Assembly: GCA_030043455.1 (NCBI GenBank)
Contig: JASHXQ010000082.1
Location: 1 to 9,290 of the forward strand
Origin: Nitrososphaerales archaeon
GTDB lineage: Archaea > Thermoproteota > Nitrososphaeria > Nitrososphaerales > CADDZS01
DNA length: 9,290 bases
Reading direction: 5' to 3'
In this document: in pieces, positions 5,143 through 9,290 of the stretch
How positions within the stretch are numbered: the stretch's first letter is position 1
Layout: the number at the start of each line of letters is the position of its first letter
Made by a program: the position numbers and the translations under genes
Notes under the pieces: generated by a model
Seen by the model: the letters and a program-made list of their open reading frames with translations, nothing else
What the model was told of the DNA's origin: nothing
Databases searched by the model: none

Positions 5143-6274
5143 AAAGACCGAGACTGAAGAGCGGATTATTGATGATGACAAACGCGCCGATGGACGCAGC
5201 CAGAACCCAAGTTAGAACGAAAATTACCTTCCGCGTGTTGGAAAGGGAAGAGACGTTATCCAGTGGCTGAAAGGCAGGAGCTCGCGTCCACATGATCAAA
5301 ATCAGAAAAGCCATCAAAAATAATCCTGTGACGAGCATTATTGCAATGCTGACCACGGTCAGGATCTGATGCACCCGCGGGCTGACCGCAGAATTGGCAA
5401 TGTGCCCGCCGTCGAGCTGCCACGCCGGAAGGAGATTGATGAAAGTAACGAAAAACCCGAGGGAATAAGCCAGATACAGTAATTGAAATAGTGCCCCGCC
5501 AGTAACCATCGAAGCTGATCCCGGTCGAAGAAGCCCCATCAAGAATCCAGTGTACGTATCAAAAGGCGTGAAGGTCGTGCTGGCGGGATAGCTGGACACG
5601 GGAATCAAGTGGGCCGAGAAGACAGCAAAGATCGAAACCACGACGGTTACACCTAGCCCGGCTATTGGTCCCGACAGTCCGAGGTCGAAAAGAGCATCCC
5701 GGTTCGGTGGGGGATCCCTTGCGTTGATCACTGCTCCAAAGGTGGGAAAAATCCCGGGGATTCCAGGAATAAAGTATGGCCACGAAGAGCGCATTTTGTG
5801 AACCCAGGAGGCGACTTTGTGCCCCATCTCATGTATGCCTAAAATTCCGAGGAGAGCGAGCACGTAGAGTAACGAAAACAGAATGGCGTTGGAAGTACTC
5901 ACCGAAGGGGTAGTCGGATCGGAGTATTGATAGATCCGTAAAAAGCCGTCAGCAAAGACCGCCACCATAGTAGCTACGAAGAGTCCCAGCGGCCACTTTA
6001 GTCCCTGCCGGACATAGGGCGGTTTTTCGAAGACAAAAATCTGAAGAGTTTTGTCCTGCTGTTTTCTAAGGACGGCGCTTTTGTTGTATTTGCTCAAGTC
6101 ATTCAGAAGTGCTTTGAACGACTCCTTGGTTTCGTGAACCGAAGGGTCGAGATTGAATTCGAAAGCGCCATTATCCATGTGGTACTGGGAGCTAACCGGG
6201 AAGTGATTTCGAACGGCGTCAATCACTTGGACAGACACGTCCGGAATACTGCCTTCGGGATTAATGGAGGTCAA
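5132..6274 (-). CDS. Site-2 protease family intramembrane metalloprotease (peptidase M50)
   Basis: This is a zinc-dependent intramembrane protease of 380 residues. Residues 1-93 form a soluble N-terminal domain, followed by a first membrane helix (about 94-113). The catalytic helix holds HEMGH (148-152; His148 and His152 bind zinc, Glu149 catalytic). FPTFGAVI (176-183) corresponds to the FGA motif. NLLPAWQLDGGHI (280-292) supplies the third ligand Asp288. Several further hydrophobic helices follow (about 129-147, 199-219, 262-281, 304-328, 349-368). Members cut membrane-bound substrates such as anti-sigma or transcription-factor precursors; the archaeal target here is unknown. TTG 6274 is the longest start, but a TATA-like TAAAAT at 6278-6283 sits only 4-9 bp upstream. 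If that promoter is used, GTG 6238 or GTG 6226 would be the real start. It is divergent from the acetyltransferase gene. Confidence 0.93.
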   Translation of the reverse strand: MTSINPEGSIPDVSVQVIDAVRNHFPVSSQYHMDNGAFEFNLDPSVHETKESFKALLNDLSKYNKSAVLRKQQDKTLQIFVFEKPPYVRQGLKWPLGLFVATMVAVFADGFLRIYQYSDPTTPSVSTSNAILFSLLYVLALLGILGIHEMGHKVASWVHKMRSSWPYFIPGIPGIFPTFGAVINARDPPPNRDALFDLGLSGPIAGLGVTVVVSIFAVFSAHLIPVSSYPASTTFTPFDTYTGFLMGLLRPGSASMVTGGALFQLLYLAYSLGFFVTFINLLPAWQLDGGHIANSAVSPRVHQILTVVSIAIMLVTGLFLMAFLILIMWTRAPAFQPLDNVSSLSNTRKVIFVLTWVLAASIGAFVIINNPLFSLGLFKL

Positions 6275-6277
6275 TCG

Positions 6278-6283
6278 ATTTTA
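6278..6283 (-). promoter_or_regulatory. TATA-like element near the site-2 protease start
   Basis: The minus strand reads TAAAAT in the context GGGTAAAATCG. Archaeal spacing places transcription start near 6254, downstream of TTG 6274 but upstream of in-frame GTG 6238 and 6226. It therefore bears on which start is used. No other good element was seen on this strand in the 170-bp intergenic gap. Confidence 0.3.
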
Positions 6284-6387
6284 CCCAAGCACAGAAGACT
6301 AGGTCAAGAAATCTGGTGATACAAATCAGCAGACGCGGAGAGATATTAACATGGCCCGGCCACCCAATTAAGCTCTTTCATCCAATT

Positions 6388-6398
6388 CTTTTTAACTT
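6388..6398 (+). promoter_or_regulatory. TATA-like box for the acetyltransferase-ligase unit
   Basis: CTTTTTAACTT is centred near 6393. A start site about 26 nt downstream (near 6419) gives a leader of about 26 nt that contains AGAGGA (6431-6436), a Shine-Dalgarno-like sequence before GTG 6445. Confidence 0.4.
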
Positions 6399-6444
6399 CA
6401 TTTAGGCCCAAGTAGCCATTGATCTATTCTAGAGGACGGCTGGC

Positions 6445-6945
6445 GTGCAGAACATATTCCTGAGGCGCGTAGGAAAATATGGGATACGCAAATGCCTCGT
6501 AGAAGATCTTCCTTCGATCATTTCGATTAATTGGGCAGCTCTGCCCGAGCATTATTCTGATTCTTTCTTTGAAGAGCGGCTGCGGGAATCTCCAGAGACG
6601 TTTCTCGTTGCTGAGGACGACCAAGGATCAATAATCGGTTACATCATGTGCCGTATCGAGTATGGCTTTTCCCATATGAAGAGATACGGGCTCGCGAGGA
6701 AAGGGCACGTCGTTTCCGTCGCCGTGTTGGAAGTCCATCGTGGTCAGGGAATAGGCAAGGCGTTGATGGAAGAAGCGTTGAAGGGGATGAAGGATAGAGG
6801 CTGCTCTGAAACTTATCTCGAAGTCAGGGTGTCCAATGATGCGGCGATCACGATGTACAAGAACCTCGGCTTTCAAACCGTTACCACTCATCACGGATAC
6901 TATCGTGATGGGGAGGACGCCTATCTGATGAGCAAGACTCTTTGA
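6445..6945 (+). CDS. rimI: N-terminal protein acetyltransferase, Ard1/RimI-like (GNAT)
   Basis: A GNAT enzyme that moves acetyl from acetyl-CoA to the N-terminal amino group of nascent proteins. The 166 residues resemble the archaeal Ard1 type described in Sulfolobus. They contain NWAALPEHY (29-37, with the family's catalytic-type Glu35), GYIMCRIEYGF (65-75) and RKGHVVSVAVLEVHRGQGIG (85-104) with pyrophosphate-binding loop RGQGIG (99-104). They continue with YLEVRVSNDAAITMYKNLGF (124-143, Asn131 and Tyr138) and GYYRDGEDAYLMSK (151-164). The very characteristic YYRDGEDAY supports Ard1 over generic GNATs. GTG 6445 was chosen as a start with AGAGG about 9 nt upstream. The ligase gene starts 28-49 nt after its stop in the same direction, suggesting cotranscription. 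Confidence in the family is high; protein targets are inferred from the family. Confidence 0.94.
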   Translation: MQNIFLRRVGKYGIRKCLVEDLPSIISINWAALPEHYSDSFFEERLRESPETFLVAEDDQGSIIGYIMCRIEYGFSHMKRYGLARKGHVVSVAVLEVHRGQGIGKALMEEALKGMKDRGCSETYLEVRVSNDAAITMYKNLGFQTVTTHHGYYRDGEDAYLMSKTL

Positions 6946-6994
6946 GATCGGCTATCTGACCATACGCTGGATTTTGTTGAACGAGAAGGGGGGC

Positions 6995-8686
6995 GTGGAT
7001 ACTGAGGCTCCCCAAAGGAGCTACTTTCTTCAGTTTGCGTTGGTGTGCCAGCAAGTCGAGTCCACGAGAAGCAAACTGGCCAAAGTTGATTTTGTATCCC
7101 ACTATTTTCTTTCCCTGCCTGATTATGATCTAAGACTCGCTAGCACTTTCTTGTCAAGCAAAATTTTCCCACCCGGCTTTGCGACACCGGAACTAAATGT
7201 CGGATATTCGCTGATCTGGAGAGCTATATCCAGCTTTCACGGAGTAAAAGATGGGGAACTTTCTGACTATTATTTCAAGTACGGAGATCTCGGATCGGCC
7301 ATTGAGGACTGGCTCGGAACCCACAAAGCAGATCGTCCTAAACATACGGGAACTCTTCTCCTCAACGAACAGGATCTTTCCCTCGCGGATTTTTACTCTG
7401 CCCTCATAGAGCTGGCGAGAGCGTCTGGAAAGGGATCGACCGATCGGCGGCAAAGAATCTTGGAACGAATCTTCTCGCTCGCTAAAGATCCCGTAGAAGT
7501 GAAATTTATTGTCCGAATTCTGGGAGGAGAGATGAGGATCGGACTGGTCGAAGGGCTGGTCGAAGAAGGCATCGCCAAAACCTTTGGGAAGACTCTCATT
7601 GAGGTAAGGAGTGCCAACCTTGTCCTGGGCGATATCGGGGAAGTTGCTGTCCTTGCAAGACATAACCGCCTTGACGAGGCGAAGCTATCCCTCTTTCACC
7701 CCACAAACTTCATGCTGGCAGAATCTGCGCTCGATGCAGAGGAGCTCTACAAAAAAATGGGAGAAACTTCGGCACTTTCGGAGTTTAAGTACGACGGAAT
7801 TAGGGCGCAGTTACATTTTTCGGAAGGTGTGGCGAGAATTTATTCCAGAAATCTGGAGGAGATCACGCGATATTTCCCAGAGATCACCGACGCTGCTAAA
7901 GCTGAGCTAAGCGGCTCTTTAATTCTGGACGGCGAGATCGTCCCCTTCTCCGGTGGAAGACCTCTATCCTTCCAAGCTCTGCAGCGCAGATTGAGAAAAC
8001 TCGTTCCGTCTCCCGAAGACGCCCCGGTCAAGTATTTTGCTTTCGATCTGCTCTACAAGGAAGGGTCTCTAATCCAAAAGTCACTTTCCCTTCGTTCACA
8101 AGTGTTGTCTTCTTTGGAGTTGAAGGGGGCATTGATAACTTCAGAAAAGAGGAGAGTCTCGAATCCCCTCGAAATAAAGTCCATGTTCGACGAGAGCAAG
8201 TCGCTGGGCTACGAGGGCCTTGTGGTGAAGAATCCAGACTCGTCGTACAACCCAGGGAAAAGAGGGAAGAGTTGGATCAAATTAAAGTCGGAGCTTGATA
8301 CCTTGGATGTAGTAATTGTTGCCGCGGAATACGGCCACGGCAAGCGAGCGGGTGTCATTTCGGATTATACTTTTGCAATCAGGGCAAGCGACGAGCTAAA
8401 GGTGGTTGGGAAAGCTTACTCGGGGTTGACCGATGTGGAAATTTTGGATATGACGGAACGGCTCAAAGCGATTACTTTGCAGGACTTTGGTTACAGACGA
8501 ACCGTCAAGCCAGAAATTATTCTGGAAGTAGCGTTTGACGCCATCCAGAAAAGTTCGTTGCACGACAGTGGGTTTGCCTTGCGGTTCCCCAGAATCAAAA
8601 GAATTAGGACGGACAAATCGGTGAGTAATATCGATACGCTGGACCGGGTCAGGGAGATTTACGAAAGGCAAAAAGCAAAACTTTAG
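6995..8686 (+). CDS. lig: ATP-dependent DNA ligase (archaeal LigI type)
   Basis: Seals nicks in replication (Okazaki fragments) and repair using ATP (sometimes ADP) through an enzyme-AMP intermediate. In the longest form from TTG 6974 (570 residues) the order is as follows. The N-terminal DNA-binding domain is about 17-240. Motif I FKYDGIR (271-277) has adenylated Lys272. Motif III is LDGEIV (318-323) and motif IIIa FAFDLL (355-360). Motif IV is EGLVVK (414-419) and motif V SWIKLK (433-438). The OB domain carries motif VI ALRFPR (535-540). All catalytic motifs are intact and length is usual for archaeal ligases. Homologues begin about two residues before the YFLQFALVCQQVE helix, so the extra N-terminus is dispensable. 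I prefer GTG 6995, preceded by purine-rich GAGAAGGGG; TTG 6974 or 6977 remain possible. It probably forms an operon with the acetyltransferase and directly abuts the convergent Trm5 gene. Confidence 0.96.
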   Translation: MDTEAPQRSYFLQFALVCQQVESTRSKLAKVDFVSHYFLSLPDYDLRLASTFLSSKIFPPGFATPELNVGYSLIWRAISSFHGVKDGELSDYYFKYGDLGSAIEDWLGTHKADRPKHTGTLLLNEQDLSLADFYSALIELARASGKGSTDRRQRILERIFSLAKDPVEVKFIVRILGGEMRIGLVEGLVEEGIAKTFGKTLIEVRSANLVLGDIGEVAVLARHNRLDEAKLSLFHPTNFMLAESALDAEELYKKMGETSALSEFKYDGIRAQLHFSEGVARIYSRNLEEITRYFPEITDAAKAELSGSLILDGEIVPFSGGRPLSFQALQRRLRKLVPSPEDAPVKYFAFDLLYKEGSLIQKSLSLRSQVLSSLELKGALITSEKRRVSNPLEIKSMFDESKSLGYEGLVVKNPDSSYNPGKRGKSWIKLKSELDTLDVVIVAAEYGHGKRAGVISDYTFAIRASDELKVVGKAYSGLTDVEILDMTERLKAITLQDFGYRRTVKPEIILEVAFDAIQKSSLHDSGFALRFPRIKRIRTDKSVSNIDTLDRVREIYERQKAKL

Positions 8687-9290
8687 TTAGAGAAGTTGAA
8701 TGTCGGCAACCGCCTGGATATATCTCGGCCCGACCTCACGAACCCTTTTCCAAGTTGTGATCTTGAATTTTCTGTCTCTAATTTGCTCCTTGAGATGATT
8801 GTGAATCCACGTGCCAGTTGCAAAGTCCTCTTGAGGAACATGGACATAGTAATGGATCATTGCTTCCTTCTTCTTTGCGGAGTTGAGCGCCGCTGGAAGG
8901 AACTCCTGAGCTCTTTCTGGAAGGGGCATCAAGATCCGATCAAACTGTCCGGCGTGGTCCTTCGCATACTCTGCGGCTTCTCCCAGAACCGGAAGTACTT
9001 TTCCTTTCATCTTTTTATTTAGAAGGAGTGAAGCCCGGGCGAGACGGATGGCGTCTGGGTTTAGGTCCACGCTATAAACGATGCTGGGAATTGACTTTGC
9101 GATGATGAACGAAAAGGTCCCGACTCCCGCAAACATGTTCAAAATAGTTTCATTGTCGGCGACGAGCGACTTTATCCGCAACCTCTCAGTCGAGAGTCGA
9201 GGAGAAAAGTAGACTGATCGTACGTCGACCTTGAACAAAACACCGCTTTCCCGATAGATCGTTTCGTACTTTTCTTTTCCGGCAATGAGT
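8687..9290 (-). CDS. trm5: Trm5-type tRNA (guanine37-N1) methyltransferase, N-terminally truncated by window end
   Basis: SAM-dependent class I methyltransferase forming m1G37 next to the anticodon, which prevents +1 frameshifts. The frame is open to the window edge, and about 200 C-terminal residues are visible. They begin GKEKYETIYRESGVLF, a Trm5/TYW2 N-terminal strand region, then VYFSPRLSTER (the Trm5-type phrase; TYW2 relatives have FSxGN instead). SAM motif I is NMFAGVGTFSF, motif II is VDLNP, and DRILMPLPERAQEFL follows where Trm5 normally shows M-N-L-P. The end VREVGPRYIQAVADIQLL is the usual C-terminal strand. Apart from the missing N-terminus it looks complete. The N-to-P change in the NLP motif is noted separately. 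Its stop codon directly abuts the ligase stop with zero spacing. The paralogous Taw2/TYW2 aminocarboxypropyltransferase is the main alternative, but the SPRL motif argues against it. Confidence 0.9.
   Translation of the reverse strand, partial: LIAGKEKYETIYRESGVLFKVDVRSVYFSPRLSTERLRIKSLVADNETILNMFAGVGTFSFIIAKSIPSIVYSVDLNPDAIRLARASLLLNKKMKGKVLPVLGEAAEYAKDHAGQFDRILMPLPERAQEFLPAALNSAKKKEAMIHYYVHVPQEDFATGTWIHNHLKEQIRDRKFKITTWKRVREVGPRYIQAVADIQLL

Noticed and set aside
7544..7567. Tandem 12-bp direct repeat, CTGGTCGAAGGG then CTGGTCGAAGAA
   Set aside because: It encodes LVEG-LVEE in the ligase at a place where homologues have the same length, so it is not a recent insertion; the similarity reflects codon choice.
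7193..7663. Minus-strand 156-codon frame inside the ligase gene
   Set aside because: It is antisense to the ligase DNA-binding domain, which aligns with known archaeal ligases throughout.
8696..9022. Plus-strand 108-codon frame at the window's right end
   Set aside because: It is antisense to Trm5, whose SAM-binding motifs make the minus strand the coding one.
1..9290. Search for CRISPR arrays, insertion sequences, attachment sites, rRNA and tRNA genes
   Set aside because: No regularly spaced repeats, transposase motifs, terminal inverted repeats or conserved RNA gene segments were seen by eye on either strand.

Overview
The window is archaeal. It encodes a two-repeat TATA-binding protein, a eukaryote/archaeal-type ATP-dependent DNA ligase, an Ard1-like N-terminal acetyltransferase, a Trm5-type tRNA methyltransferase and a membrane site-2 protease, and several genes are preceded by TATA-like boxes at leaderless or near-leaderless spacing. 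The TBP wording (for example VCTGAK in both repeats) recalls Thaumarchaeota/Nitrososphaeria. That placement is recall-based inference, since no search was run. Base composition looks close to balanced.

Layout. 1-1291: the 3' end of one oligopeptide/dipeptide ABC ATPase and a second complete one (OppD/OppF type), both with the C-terminal four-cysteine tail. 1285-1473 (minus): a tiny two-helix membrane protein, tail-to-tail with the ABC gene and with its own TATA-like box. 1721-2519: a winged-helix regulator, a seven-T run, then a PD-(D/E)XK (Mrr/resolvase-like) nuclease. 2520-2738: a non-coding stretch with a candidate structured small RNA (promoter-like element, closing stem, box C/D-like motifs, T-run) and the TBP promoter region. 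2739-3305: TBP. 3310-3912 (minus): an OPRT-like phosphoribosyltransferase. 4012-5142: a divergent LarA-family (lactate racemase-like) protein. 5132-6274 (minus): an M50 site-2 protease. 6445-8686: Ard1/RimI acetyltransferase followed by DNA ligase, probably cotranscribed. 8687-9290 (minus): Trm5, cut by the window edge.

Organisation. This is mostly a compact housekeeping region of alternating convergent and divergent genes. All four tail-to-tail junctions are extremely tight (7-bp overlap, 4-bp gap, 11-bp overlap, 0 bp). The only evident multigene units are the ABC pair, the acetyltransferase-ligase pair and possibly the regulator-nuclease pair. No CRISPR array, insertion sequence, tRNA or rRNA was seen.

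I do not see a clear-cut new defence or metabolic system. The items most worth checking are the candidate RNA at 2551-2629, the LarA homologue lacking the usual N-terminal catalytic motifs, the OPRT-like enzyme lacking the usual basic loop, the Trm5 with an altered NLP motif, and the wHTH/nuclease pair.
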